A stretch of 64,000 nt of DNA. Origin: Collinsella aerofaciens (GTDB lineage: Bacteria; Actinomycetota; Coriobacteriia; Coriobacteriales; Coriobacteriaceae). The DNA lies in contig NZ_SPFO01000001.1 of the NCBI RefSeq assembly GCF_005845035.1, positions 186,001 to 250,000 on the forward strand, written 5' to 3'. This document shows positions 33,365 to 42,607 of the stretch, in pieces. Numbering within the stretch: position 1 is the stretch's first letter; the number at the start of each line of letters is the position of its first letter. The notes below the pieces were generated by a model. It saw only the letters and a list, made by a program, of their open reading frames with translations, was not told the DNA's origin and did not search any database. A program made the position numbers and the translations under genes.

Positions 33365-34579
33365 ATGGCCGATAAGATCCAGTGGGCGGGCAACACGATG
33401 CCCAAGAGCGATGACAAGCACTTGGGAATCATGAGCCTCGACCACGTGAAGAAGGCCCGCGCCTTCCACCAGTCGTTCCCCCAGTACACCGTCACTCCGC
33501 TTGCCCGCCTGGACGGCCAGGCCGCGCGCCTGGGCCTGTCCAACCTGTGCGTTAAGGACGAGAGCTATCGCTTTGGCCTCAACGCCTTTAAGGTTCTGGG
33601 CGGCTCGTTTGCCATGGCCAACTATATTGCCGACGAGACCGGCAAGGACGTTGCCGACTGCACCTTCGATTACCTGACCTCCGATCAGCTGGCCGAGGAC
33701 TTTGGCCAGGCCACCTTCTTTACCGCTACCGACGGCAACCATGGCCGCGGCGTGGCATGGGCTGCCAACAAGCTGGGCCAGAAGGCCGTCGTGCACATGC
33801 CCAAGGGTTCCACCAAGCCCCGCTTCGATAACATCGCGGCCGAGGGCGCCACGGTGACCATCGAAGAGGTCAACTACGACGAGTGCGTGCGCATGGCCGC
33901 CGCCGAGGCCGATGCCTGCGAGCGCGGCGTCATCGTTCAGGACACCGCCTGGGAGGGCTACGAGAAGATTCCGTCCTGGATCATGGAGGGTTACGGCACC
34001 ATGGCTTCCGAGGCTGCCGAGCAGCTGCGCGAGATGGCCATCAACCGCCCGACGCACGTGTTTGTCCAGGCTGGCGTGGGTTCGCTCGCCGGCGCTGTGG
34101 TGGGCTACTTCACCAACCTGTATCCCGATAACCCGCCCACCTTCGTCGTGGCTGAGTGCGCGCCTGCCGCCTGTCTGTACAAGGGCGCTGCCGCCGGCGA
34201 CGGCGATCCGCGCATCGTGGACGGCGACATGCCCTCCATCATGGCCGGTCTGTGCTGCGGCGAGCCCAACATTCTGGGCTGGGATATCCTGCGCAACCAC
34301 GTCACCGCCTTCGTGTCCTGCCCCGACTGGGTCACCGCTCGCGGCATGCGCACCCTGGGCGCTCCCGAGAAGGGCGACCCGCGCGTCATCTCCGGCGAGT
34401 CCGGCGCTGTGACCACCGGCCTGGTCGAGACCCTCATGCTCGATCCCGAGTACGCCGAGCTCAAGGAACTCATCGGCCTGGACAAGACGAGCTCCGTGCT
34501 CTGCTTCTCCACCGAGGGCGACACCGATCCCGACCAGTATCGCCGCATTGTTTGGGAAGGCGAATATCCCACTTGCTAA
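33365..34579 (+). CDS. ygeX: Diaminopropionate ammonia-lyase (YgeX)
   Basis: A 404-residue PLP enzyme converting 2,3-diaminopropionate to pyruvate and two ammonia. The PLP lysine is in GLNAFKVLGGSFAMANY near residue 75, the substrate loop is TATDGNHGRG near 120 and the phosphate-binding loop is QAGVGSLAG near 238. TAAGGAG precedes ATG 33365. In the urate-degradation clusters of gut anaerobes, ygeX makes the final pyruvate, which can feed short-chain fatty acid or lactate formation. It starts the second purine operon, 75 bases before ygeY. Confidence 0.95.
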   Translation: MADKIQWAGNTMPKSDDKHLGIMSLDHVKKARAFHQSFPQYTVTPLARLDGQAARLGLSNLCVKDESYRFGLNAFKVLGGSFAMANYIADETGKDVADCTFDYLTSDQLAEDFGQATFFTATDGNHGRGVAWAANKLGQKAVVHMPKGSTKPRFDNIAAEGATVTIEEVNYDECVRMAAAEADACERGVIVQDTAWEGYEKIPSWIMEGYGTMASEAAEQLREMAINRPTHVFVQAGVGSLAGAVVGYFTNLYPDNPPTFVVAECAPAACLYKGAAAGDGDPRIVDGDMPSIMAGLCCGEPNILGWDILRNHVTAFVSCPDWVTARGMRTLGAPEKGDPRVISGESGAVTTGLVETLMLDPEYAELKELIGLDKTSSVLCFSTEGDTDPDQYRRIVWEGEYPTC

Positions 34580-34653
34580 TCGTTGGGGCGGAGTAAATAG
34601 GTATCGCTCCGCCACCTCACAGGTAGATTCCTTCGTTTGAAAGGTTATGAACA

Positions 34654-36039
34654 ATGGCTAAAGAACTCGATTTCGACGCTATCAAGGCTGCTGCTGAGTC
34701 CCATCGTGCTGATATGACTCGCTTCCTGCGCGCTATGATCTCCCATCCCTCTGAGTCTTGCGAGGAGGGTGAGGTTGTCGCCTGCATCAAGGCCGAGATG
34801 GAGAACCTTGGCTATGACGAGGTCAAGGTCGATGGCCTGGGCAACGTCATGGGCTTTATGGGCGAGGGCGACAAGATCATCGCCATCGACTCCCACATCG
34901 ACACCGTCGGCATCGGCAACATCGAGAACTGGGATGCCGATCCCTATGAGGGCTACGAGACCGACGAGATCATCTACGGCCGCGGCGGCTCCGACCAGGA
35001 GGGCGGCATGGCTTCTGCTACCTACGCTGCCAAGATGATGAAGGACATGGGCCTCATCCCCGAGGGCTACAAGATCATGGTCGTCGGCACCGTCCAGGAA
35101 GAGGACTGCGACGGCATGTGCTGGCAGTACATCTACAACAAGGATGGCATTAAGCCCGAGTTCGTCATTTCCACCGAACCCACCGACGGCGGCATCTATC
35201 GCGGTCACCGCGGCCGCATGGAGATCCGCGTCGACGTTCACGGTACCTCCTGCCACGGCTCCGCTCCCGACCGCGGCGACAACGCCATCTACAAGATGGC
35301 CGACATCATCGCCGACGTCCGCGCCCTCAACAACAACGGCTGCGACGAGTCGACCGACATCAAGGGTCTCGTCAAGATGCTCGACCCCAAGTACAATCCC
35401 GAGCACTTCGAGGATGCCCGCTTCCTGGGCCGCGGCACCTGCACCGTCAGCCAGATCTTCTACACCAGCCCCAGCCGCTGCGCCGTGGCCGACTCCTGCG
35501 CCATCTCCATCGACCGTCGTATGACCGCCGGTGAGACCTGGGAGTCCTGCCTGGACGAGATCCGCAACCTGCCGGCAGCCAAGAAGTACGGTGACGACGT
35601 GAAGGTCTCCATGTACATGTACGACCGTCCGTCCTGGACCGGCGAGGTCTACGAGACCGAGGCTTACTTCCCCACGTGGATCAACAAGGAGACCGCTCCG
35701 CACGTCAAGGCCCTCGTCGACGCCCACAAGGCCATGTTTGGTGACGAGCGCATCGGCTGCGAGCCCAGCATGGACAAGCGCACCGGTCGCCCGCTGTGCG
35801 ACAAGTGGACCTTCTCCACGAACTGCGTCTCCATCCAGGGCCGCTACGGCATCCCCTGCGTGGGCTTTGGCCCGGGTGCCGAGTCTCAGGCTCACGCTCC
35901 CAACGAGGTCACCTACAAGGACGACCTGGTCACCGCTGCCGCCATGTATGTGGCTGCCCTGAACCTCTACGATCCGAGCCAGGCCGATGGCGACGCCACC
36001 GTGTTCCGCGCCGGTCTGACCAACAACAAGATCGACTAG
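34654..36039 (+). CDS. ygeY: YgeY family M20 metallohydrolase
   Basis: A 461-residue metal-dependent amidohydrolase of the M20/ArgE/DapE family, in the YgeY group linked to selenium-dependent purine metabolism. Metal ligands are [11 protein letters not shown] near 76-86, [11 protein letters not shown] near 108-118 and the [10 protein letters not shown] glutamates near 146-152. The dimerisation domain includes [11 protein letters not shown] near 195. It probably hydrolyses an amide or carbamoyl-type intermediate that leads to diaminopropionate. It follows ygeX with a 74-base gap and shares its operon; the gap to ygeW is 201 bases. Confidence 0.93.
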   Translation: MAKELDFDAIKAAAESHRADMTRFLRAMISHPSESCEEGEVVACIKAEMENLGYDEVKVDGLGNVMGFMGEGDKIIAIDSHIDTVGIGNIENWDADPYEGYETDEIIYGRGGSDQEGGMASATYAAKMMKDMGLIPEGYKIMVVGTVQEEDCDGMCWQYIYNKDGIKPEFVISTEPTDGGIYRGHRGRMEIRVDVHGTSCHGSAPDRGDNAIYKMADIIADVRALNNNGCDESTDIKGLVKMLDPKYNPEHFEDARFLGRGTCTVSQIFYTSPSRCAVADSCAISIDRRMTAGETWESCLDEIRNLPAAKKYGDDVKVSMYMYDRPSWTGEVYETEAYFPTWINKETAPHVKALVDAHKAMFGDERIGCEPSMDKRTGRPLCDKWTFSTNCVSIQGRYGIPCVGFGPGAESQAHAPNEVTYKDDLVTAAAMYVAALNLYDPSQADGDATVFRAGLTNNKID

Positions 36040-36240
36040 TCCCATTCCTCGATTTTGTTGAGCCGGGGACAGTTTATGCCCTCGGCGCCTCCTGTTGACT
36101 TGGGGCCCGCGGTCGTTATCTCCCATGCTTCCTCAACGGTAGCGGGTCCTCGTCATAGCGCTCTGCATGTTCTAGCCACACGCGCATGCCGGAGCACATC
36201 TACTCATTGCGATCGTTTCACCTTTAGAAAGGACATTTAC

Positions 36241-37443
36241 ATGGACGCCAAGTTTACCGAGCTCGTCGAGCAGCTGAACGGCCTCGATTTTAAGGGTATG
36301 TACGGCAGCGACTTCCTGCACACCTGGGATAAGACCACCGATGAGCTCAAGGCTCTCTACATCGTCGCCGACGCCCTGCGCGAGCTGCGCGAGAACAACG
36401 TCTCGTCCAAGATCTTCGACTCGGGCCTGGCCGTCTCCCTGTTCCGCGATAACTCCACCCGTACGCGCTTCTCCTTCTCTAAGGCCGCCAACCTGCTCGG
36501 CCTTGAGCTGCAGGACCTGGACGAGAAGAAGTCCCAGATCGCTCACGGCGAGACCGTCCGCGAGACCGCTACCATGATCTCCTTCATGGCCGACGTCATC
36601 GGCATCCGCGACGACATGTACATCGGCAAGGGCGACGCCTACATGGCCGAGGTCTCCGAGTCTGTCCAGCAGGCTTACGAGGACGGCGTTCTGGATCACC
36701 GTCCCACGCTCATTTCCCTGCAGTCCGACTCCGATCACCCCACGCAGTCCTCTGCCGACATGCTCTACCTCATCAACGAGTTTGGCGGCCTTGAGAACCT
36801 CAAGGGCAAGAAGGTTGCCGTCACCTGGGCCTATTCGCCCTCTTACGGCAAGCCGCTGTCCTGCCCGCAGTCGCTGATCAGCCTGCTGCCCCGCTTTGGC
36901 ATGGACGTCACCCTGGCCCACCCCGAGGGCTACGACCTCATGCCCGAGGTCGTCGAGCGCGCCAAGGGCTATGCCGCCGAGTCCGGCACCACCTTTAAGC
37001 AGGTCAACACCATGGCCGAGGCCTTCGAGGGCGCCGACATCGTGATCCCCAAGAGCTGGGCTCCGTTTGCCGCCATGGAGAAGCGTACCAATCTGTACGC
37101 CGAGGGCGACGACGCCGGCATCGCTGCGCTCGAGAAGGAGCTGCTCGCCCAGAACGCCACCCATCAGGATTGGTGCTCCACGACCGAGCTCATGGAGAAG
37201 ACTGCCAACGGCCAGGACACCATCTTTATGCACCCGCTGCCCGCCGACATCTCCGGTGTCTCCTGCGAGCACGGCGAGGTTAACGCCGACGTCTTCGACA
37301 TGCACCGCGTGGGCATGTACAAGGAGGCCAGCTACAAGCCGTACGCCATCGCTGCCATGATGTTCCTGCAGAAGGTTGCCGATCCCGCCGCTACCCTCAA
37401 GGCCCTCGACGAGCGCAACACCGCCCGTTGGCTCCAGGCCTAA
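36241..37443 (+). CDS. ygeW: Knotted carbamoyltransferase YgeW
   Basis: A 400-residue carbamoyltransferase of the knotted, ornithine/aspartate-carbamoyltransferase-related YgeW family. The carbamoyl-phosphate motif is FRDNSTRTRFSF near 67-78, the middle motif is SDHPTQSSADML near 162 and the second signature is MHPLPADISG near 332. ATG 36241 follows AGAAAGGAC; in-frame sequence upstream has no family features. It likely runs toward carbamoyl phosphate from a ureido intermediate, allowing ATP recovery by carbamate kinase, but no carbamate kinase gene is in the window. A terminator follows. Confidence 0.94.
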   Translation: MDAKFTELVEQLNGLDFKGMYGSDFLHTWDKTTDELKALYIVADALRELRENNVSSKIFDSGLAVSLFRDNSTRTRFSFSKAANLLGLELQDLDEKKSQIAHGETVRETATMISFMADVIGIRDDMYIGKGDAYMAEVSESVQQAYEDGVLDHRPTLISLQSDSDHPTQSSADMLYLINEFGGLENLKGKKVAVTWAYSPSYGKPLSCPQSLISLLPRFGMDVTLAHPEGYDLMPEVVERAKGYAAESGTTFKQVNTMAEAFEGADIVIPKSWAPFAAMEKRTNLYAEGDDAGIAALEKELLAQNATHQDWCSTTELMEKTANGQDTIFMHPLPADISGVSCEHGEVNADVFDMHRVGMYKEASYKPYAIAAMMFLQKVADPAATLKALDERNTARWLQA

Positions 37444-37466
37444 AGCCGGGCTGAGGTAAGCTATGT

Positions 37467-37506
37467 AAAGGGGGCGCTCTGCCAACCGGCGGGGTGCCCC
37501 CTTTTT
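37467..37506 (+). terminator. Intrinsic terminator after ygeW
   Basis: AAAGGGGGC pairs with GCCCCCTTT, with further pairing inside and a run of five T. It splits ygeX-ygeY-ygeW from the molybdenum accessory genes. Confidence 0.85.
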
Positions 37507-37593
37507 GCATCGCGGGCGTGCGGGATAAGCGCTTTCGATGTGGATGCCCGCGGCGCGAGTTATGGGTACGATGGTTTCAGGGGAGGTATCGCC

Positions 37594-38208
37594 ATGAAAC
37601 TTGGTTGCGTCATTATGGCTTCGGGCGAGGGTAAGCGGTTTGGCTCTAACAAGATGCTTGCCGATATCTATGGTGAGCCGCTGATTTCTCGGACCATCGA
37701 TTCGGTTCCCCGGGGCTTTGACGTCGTGGTTTCGACGCGTTGGCCCGAGGTCGCCCAGATTTGCGAGGACAAGCATTGCCCGTGTGTGCTGCACGATGGC
37801 GAGCTGCGCAGCGAAAGCGTCCGTGCGGGCCTTTCGTGGGGGGTACAACGCAACTGGAAAGGTTGTCTCTTTTTGCCGGGCGACCAGCCGCTTGTGAGCG
37901 CGGATTCTTTTGAGGCCATGGTTCGCGCGTTTGAGGAGCGTGGCCGCAAACACCCGGTGCGTCTTGCGTGCAACGGCGAGCCTTCGAGTCCGGTGCTCTT
38001 TCCGGCGGAACTGTTCGATGCGCTCATACGTCTTGAGGGCAAGGACGGCGGCGGTTCGATCCTCAAGGGCCGTGCCGACGTGGTACTGGTCGAGGCGCGT
38101 GCCTACGAGCTGTGGGACGTCGATACCGCCAAGGGACAGCGACGCATAGCGGAGCATATCGCCGCCTGCTCGTATTTTGATCGCGTGGCCAACTGCATCA
38201 ACCAATAA
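37594..38208 (+). CDS. MocA-like molybdenum cofactor cytidylyltransferase
   Basis: A 204-residue nucleotidyltransferase of the MobA/MocA fold. It would transfer CMP to molybdopterin to form the dinucleotide cofactor of xanthine-dehydrogenase-type hydroxylases. The nucleotide-binding loop is MASGEGKRFGSNKML near 8-22 (a variant of LAAGxSxRMGxxK), and the acidic motif is FLPGDQPLVSAD near 92. GGGGAGG lies before ATG 37594. It corresponds in context to E. coli YgfJ. It is followed by hyuA nine bases later. Confidence 0.88.
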   Translation: MKLGCVIMASGEGKRFGSNKMLADIYGEPLISRTIDSVPRGFDVVVSTRWPEVAQICEDKHCPCVLHDGELRSESVRAGLSWGVQRNWKGCLFLPGDQPLVSADSFEAMVRAFEERGRKHPVRLACNGEPSSPVLFPAELFDALIRLEGKDGGGSILKGRADVVLVEARAYELWDVDTAKGQRRIAEHIAACSYFDRVANCINQ

Positions 38209-38217
38209 GGAGCAATT

Positions 38218-39585
38218 ATGATCATCATCAAAAACGGCGCGCTCGTGACGCCCCAGGGACTTCGCCGCGCCGATCTTGCCATGGAGGGCGACAAGATTGT
38301 GCGGATTGCCGCAGCAATCGAGCCGGGCGAGGGCGATACCGTCGAGGATGCCGCGGGCTGCTGGGTGTTCCCCGGCTTTATCGACGGCCACACGCATATG
38401 CAGTGCTGGACCGGCATGGATTGGACAGCCGATAGCTTTGAGACCGGCACGCGTGCGGCTGCCTGCGGCGGTACGACGACCATCGTGGACTACGCGACGG
38501 CCGATCGCGGCGTGACCATGCCCGATGCCTTGGCCGAGTGGCGTCATCGCGCCGACGGCACCTGCACGGCAAACTACGCCTTTCATATGGCACTCGCCGA
38601 GTGGAATGAGCGCAACCGCGCCGATCTTTCGGCCATGCGCGAGGCGGGCGTATCGTCGTTCAAGACCTACTTTGCCTACGACCACCTGCGCTTGGACGAT
38701 GCCGAGACACTCGAGGTGCTGGAGGAGCTCAAGCGCCTGGGCGGCATACTGTGCGTGCATTGTGAGAATGGCACGTTGGTGAATGAACTGCAGAAGCGCG
38801 TGTACGAGCAGGGGATTCATGGGCCCGAGGGGCATGCGCTCAGCCGTCCGGACGTGTGTGAGGCCGAGGCCGTGAGCCGCCTGCTGTATCTGGCGCACTT
38901 GGCCGGGGACGCTCCGGTCAACGTGGTGCACCTTTCGACCAAGCTGGGGCTCGAGGCCATCCGTGCCGCCAAGGCGCGCGGGCAGAAGAACATCTATGTC
39001 GAGACCTGCCCTCAATATCTGATGCTCGACGACACCTGCTATTTGGAGCAGGGAGAGGACGGCTTTGCGGGTGCCAAGTATGTGATGAGTCCGCCGCTGC
39101 GCCATGCCGGCGACCGTGCGGCCCTGCGCGAGGCGCTTGTGGCCGGCGAGATCGATACCATCGCCACCGACCACTGCAGCTTTAATCTGCACGGGCAAAA
39201 GGACCGCGGGCGCGACGACTTCCGCGCGATTCCCAACGGCGGGCCCGGCGTGGAGCATCGTCCCGTTGCGATTGCCACGAGCTTTGAGGGGCAGCTGGGC
39301 CCCGAAGACCTCTGCCGCCTGATGAGTGAGAACCCGGCACGCGTGTTTGGCATGTACCCGCGCAAGGGCTGTCTTGCCGAGGGTTCCGATGCCGATGTGT
39401 GCGTGTGGGATCCCCAGGCGCGCTGGACCATTCGCGCGGCGACGCAGCATCAGGCTGTGGACTACACGCCACTCGAGGGTTTTGAGGCACATGGCCGCGC
39501 CAAGGCTGTCTACGTCAACGGCGTGCTGGTGGCGCGCGACGGCGAGCCCACCGGAGCCCAGCCCGGTCGCTACGTGCCTCGTTAG
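38218..39585 (+). CDS. hyuA: Dihydropyrimidinase / hydantoinase (HyuA-like)
   Basis: A 455-residue cyclic amidohydrolase. Its binuclear zinc ligands are GFIDGHTHMQ near 56-62 (HxH), the carboxylated lysine of SSFKTYFAY near 148, VHCENG near 181, VVHLSTK near 240 and the aspartate of ATDHCS near 318. It opens hydantoin-like or dihydropyrimidine rings. Within the cluster it would open a purine-derived five- or six-membered ring. It converges on yqeC with a 26-base gap that includes a GGCGCC hairpin. Confidence 0.93.
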   Translation: MIIIKNGALVTPQGLRRADLAMEGDKIVRIAAAIEPGEGDTVEDAAGCWVFPGFIDGHTHMQCWTGMDWTADSFETGTRAAACGGTTTIVDYATADRGVTMPDALAEWRHRADGTCTANYAFHMALAEWNERNRADLSAMREAGVSSFKTYFAYDHLRLDDAETLEVLEELKRLGGILCVHCENGTLVNELQKRVYEQGIHGPEGHALSRPDVCEAEAVSRLLYLAHLAGDAPVNVVHLSTKLGLEAIRAAKARGQKNIYVETCPQYLMLDDTCYLEQGEDGFAGAKYVMSPPLRHAGDRAALREALVAGEIDTIATDHCSFNLHGQKDRGRDDFRAIPNGGPGVEHRPVAIATSFEGQLGPEDLCRLMSENPARVFGMYPRKGCLAEGSDADVCVWDPQARWTIRAATQHQAVDYTPLEGFEAHGRAKAVYVNGVLVARDGEPTGAQPGRYVPR

Positions 39586-39611
39586 CAGAAAGGGCGCCGG
39601 GGTGGCGCCGG

Positions 39612-40346
39612 CTACTTGAGGCTGCCGACGACGATGGGGCGGCCGAGGGCGGCCTCAAAGCGTCCTGTCATAGCCGGGTCGTTGAGCGTGTCGACTTGGT
39701 TGAGCATGACGCGTGCGGTGCAGAGTCCCAGCGCCTGCATCTCGGCATTGAGCACCTGGGCGACGCGCTCGGGTGTGGCGATGTCGGTGAGCTCGCAGCC
39801 GCAACGCTCGCAAAAGAGCTCGGGGCGGTGGACGGCTTCGTTGATGGGCTTGCCGAGCCCCGAGGCGCCGACGATCCAGACGATGTTGGCGGTGCCAGAG
39901 GGAATCACCGGCTCCCAGGCGGCGTGGGCTTTGAGCGGGAGTCGCTTGCTGCCGTCCGCCTCGGCCAAGACGTAGTTAAAGCGCTGTGCCAGCTCGCCGA
40001 GTGGCTCGGCGGGGGCGGAGAGCTTGCCTGTCTCCGGGTCCAAGACGCCTGCCTGACAGATGCTTCCGCGCGCAAGGCCCGCGCAGGCCTCGCAGGTGCA
40101 ACCAGAGACATGTGCGGCGCCCGGCTTCCAAGGCGCGGCGTCCAGGCGACGGTTCGACCCGTCCCATGGCACGCCGGCGACGGGAAACATATGCGTGGTG
40201 GTGCAGAGGAGCACGCGGCCGCCAGCGCGCATGAGCTCAAGACCCAGCGCCTTTAGCAACGTCGACTTGCCGCCACTGCCGATAATCGCGGTAATGCCCG
40301 GCTCGATCCTGAGCGCCGAGGCAAGGTTGCCGCTAACCGTTTCCAT
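39612..40346 (-). CDS. yqeC: YqeC-like selenium-dependent hydroxylase accessory protein
   Basis: A 244-residue putative nucleotide-binding protein. The P-loop is IIGSGGKSTLLK near 20-31. Later features are TTTHMFPVAG near 51, the cysteine pair of GCTCEACAGLA near 83, VLAEADGSKRLPLKAH near 128 and TARVMLNQVD near 216. The family occurs with selenium-dependent molybdenum hydroxylases, with YqeB and XdhC, and is thought to serve maturation of the labile selenium centre. It is the only gene of this half on the minus strand, divergent from yqeB. Confidence 0.88.
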   Translation of the reverse strand: METVSGNLASALRIEPGITAIIGSGGKSTLLKALGLELMRAGGRVLLCTTTHMFPVAGVPWDGSNRRLDAAPWKPGAAHVSGCTCEACAGLARGSICQAGVLDPETGKLSAPAEPLGELAQRFNYVLAEADGSKRLPLKAHAAWEPVIPSGTANIVWIVGASGLGKPINEAVHRPELFCERCGCELTDIATPERVAQVLNAEMQALGLCTARVMLNQVDTLNDPAMTGRFEAALGRPIVVGSLK

Positions 40347-40448
40347 CTGTTCACCGCCGTATAATACTGTGATAATAAATAATCATCAGAGTAGCGGTCG
40401 AACCGCTTTTGCTCTGCCCAAACCGTAGCACAGGGAGGTGCCCCGGGA

Positions 40449-41243
40449 ATGCTCGTTTATGTTCGCGGCGCCGGCGATATCGCCACGGGCGTCGCCGCTC
40501 GCTTGGTGCGCGCCGGCGTGTCGGTCGTCATGGCCGATATCGCGGTCCCCACGTGCATCCGTCGTACAATCAGTTTTTGCGAGGCCATTCGCTTGGGCGA
40601 GGTCCAGGTCGAGGGCATTCGAGCCCGCTTGGCGCAGACGCCGGCCGAGGCGCTTGAGATTACCGAGGCGGGGGATGTTGCCGTTGTGATGGACCCCCAG
40701 GCCAAGATGCTCGATGAGCTTAAACCCGCTGCCGTGGTCGACGCGATTCTGGCCAAGCGCAACTTGGGCACCACGCGCGATATGGCGCCTGTCGTCATCG
40801 CCGTGGGGCCGGGCTTTACCGCGCCGGTCGATTGCGATGCCGTGGTCGAGACCATGCGTGGGCATTTCCTCGGCCGCGTCATCACCCAGGGCTCGCCCCA
40901 GCCCAATACGGGCGTGCCGGGTGTGATCGCCGGCTATGGCAAGGAGCGCGTTATCCACAGCTCCGCCGCCGGCGTGTTTAGGTCCGACCGCGCGATCGGC
41001 GACATCGTGAGTGCCGGCGATGTGATCGGGTATGCGGGTGATACTCCCATGGTCACGCAGATCGACGGCTGCTTGCGCGGCCTTTTGGCCGACGGCGTTC
41101 AGGTGGCCGAGGGCTTTAAGTGCGCCGACGTCGACCCACGCGGCGATGCCAGCTATATCAACTATATTTCGGACAAGGCGACGTCGGTCGGCGGCGGCGT
41201 GCTCGAGGCGCTCGCCATGCTCACCGGTGTATTCCAGGGATAG
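40449..41243 (+). CDS. yqeB: YqeB family selenium-dependent molybdenum hydroxylase protein
   Basis: A 264-residue protein of the YqeB/EF2563 family, consistently found with selenium-dependent molybdenum hydroxylases. The N-terminal Rossmann-like segment VYVRGAGDIATGVAARLVRA and the MADIAVPTCIRRTISF segment are typical. The C-terminal half contains a biotinyl-lipoyl-like stretch GDIVSAGDVIGYAGD near 190. It begins at ATG 40449 with GGGAGG upstream, and is followed nine bases later by xdhC. A role in inserting selenium into the cofactor is proposed for the family; the chemistry is not settled. Confidence 0.9.
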   Translation: MLVYVRGAGDIATGVAARLVRAGVSVVMADIAVPTCIRRTISFCEAIRLGEVQVEGIRARLAQTPAEALEITEAGDVAVVMDPQAKMLDELKPAAVVDAILAKRNLGTTRDMAPVVIAVGPGFTAPVDCDAVVETMRGHFLGRVITQGSPQPNTGVPGVIAGYGKERVIHSSAAGVFRSDRAIGDIVSAGDVIGYAGDTPMVTQIDGCLRGLLADGVQVAEGFKCADVDPRGDASYINYISDKATSVGGGVLEALAMLTGVFQG

Positions 41244-41252
41244 GAAATTGCA

Positions 41253-42296
41253 ATGGAAAAGCTCGATGTGGTGAATGCTGCGCTTGGCGCTCTGAAGGCC
41301 GGTAAGACGTGCGAGCTGGTGGTGGTGGCCGGCACGGCAGGGTCATCGCCGCGCGGCGTGGGCGCTTGGATGGCCGTCTTTGCCGATGGCAGTCAAGCGG
41401 GCACCATCGGCGGCGGCAAGATTGAGCTCTTTGCGCTGGACGAGGCGCGCGAGCTCTTGAGCGCGGGACAGTCGCGTCTGGTCCGCTACACCATGGGCGG
41501 CGAGAACTCCGATACCGGCATGATTTGCGGCGGAGCCATCTGCCTGTGCTATCTGCACCTGGATGTATCGCAGGTGCCGTTGTTCCAGTCGGTTGCCGAC
41601 GTCTTGGCATATCGACGCATCGGCGACTTTGTCATCGACTTTGAACCGTTTATCGCAAACGCGCTCGAGGGCGATGTGGCCGAGTACCATGGTGGGGCAT
41701 CGCGCCATACCATTGCCGGCTGCCCCGAGCTTTCGTTGGTGGAGGAGGGGAGTAAGGTCACCTACACCAACGCCGCCTCCGAGATTCCCCCGGCGCACAT
41801 CGAGACGCTCTGCCCCGAGGGCCTGACCTATATCTTTGGCTGCGGACACGTGGGCGCTGCGACAGCGCGGGTGCTCACGGCGGCGGGCTTTGCCGTTGTG
41901 GCGTGCGATGACCGCCCCGGCACGCTGACGCCCGAATGGGTGCCCGGTGTCTACGATCGTCGCTTGGTCGATTACAAGAACCTGAGCGAGCTGTGTCCCA
42001 TCGGTCCGCGCGACTTGGTGGTCGTGGCCACAGCAGGCCACAAGTCCGATATCGACGTGGTGATTCAGGCGATGCACGCCAAGCCCGCCTACCTGGGCTG
42101 TCTGGGCTCGCGTCGCAAGACGGCCTTTGTGCGCGCCCGCCTGGAGCAGGAGGGCTTTACGCAGGACCAGATCGACGAGCTGCACCTGCCGATCGGCGTT
42201 GCCATCCAGGCCGAAGACCCCGAGGAGATCGCTATCTCCATCGCCGCCGAGATGATTCACCTGCGCCGCACCAAACTCGTCCCCCGCAAGCGCTAA
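41253..42296 (+). CDS. xdhC: XdhC/CoxI family molybdenum cofactor sulfurylation or selenation protein
   Basis: A 347-residue XdhC-type maturation factor. The N-terminal XdhC_CoxI domain includes VVVAGTAGSSPRGVGAWM near 22-39 and GTIGGGKIEL near 50. The C-terminal Rossmann domain (XdhC_C) includes YIFGCGHVGAATARVL near 192 and YLGCLGSRRKT near 279. Such proteins bind the molybdenum cofactor and promote its sulfuration or selenation before insertion into the hydroxylase. It closes the purine cluster, 311 bases before rplE. Confidence 0.92.
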   Translation: MEKLDVVNAALGALKAGKTCELVVVAGTAGSSPRGVGAWMAVFADGSQAGTIGGGKIELFALDEARELLSAGQSRLVRYTMGGENSDTGMICGGAICLCYLHLDVSQVPLFQSVADVLAYRRIGDFVIDFEPFIANALEGDVAEYHGGASRHTIAGCPELSLVEEGSKVTYTNAASEIPPAHIETLCPEGLTYIFGCGHVGAATARVLTAAGFAVVACDDRPGTLTPEWVPGVYDRRLVDYKNLSELCPIGPRDLVVVATAGHKSDIDVVIQAMHAKPAYLGCLGSRRKTAFVRARLEQEGFTQDQIDELHLPIGVAIQAEDPEEIAISIAAEMIHLRRTKLVPRKR

Positions 42297-42607
42297 TCGC
42301 ATCCCCACCAATAAGTTGCGGTGAAATACGGATTGTTTAAGCCTGTTAGGCCGCCAAACAGTCCCTATTTCACCGCAACTGCTTTTTGGGATCCATTTGT
42401 GCGGGGGAGTTGTGGAGTTGTGCAGGCAGACGAGGTTTTTCTGGAAATACGCTCCCGATGCGCGTATAGTACCGATTGTTTTGTCGGCTCCTGCTGCGTC
42501 GAGTCCAAACCGCAAAATGCCATGAGCGGCGCGGATGCAGCCAGGAGGCACGAGGACAACCCATCGTGGCCACGCCCCGTGCTTAAAACCCCAAGAAGGA
42601 GTGAACA
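42297..42607. other. Non-coding junction between the purine cluster and ribosomal operon
   Basis: 311 bases hold a long hairpin (42314-42380) and presumably the promoter and leader of the rplE operon. A TATAGT at 42465 could be a -10 box but its -35 partner is weak. No part of rplX or another ribosomal gene was seen. Confidence 0.6.
42314..42380 (+). terminator. Long hairpin after xdhC
   Basis: AGTTGCGGTGAAATA pairs perfectly with TATTTCACCGCAACT (15 bp), with further imperfect pairing inside, followed by GCTTTTTGG. It probably terminates the yqeB-xdhC unit. The long stem also makes it a candidate dispersed repeat. Confidence 0.7.
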
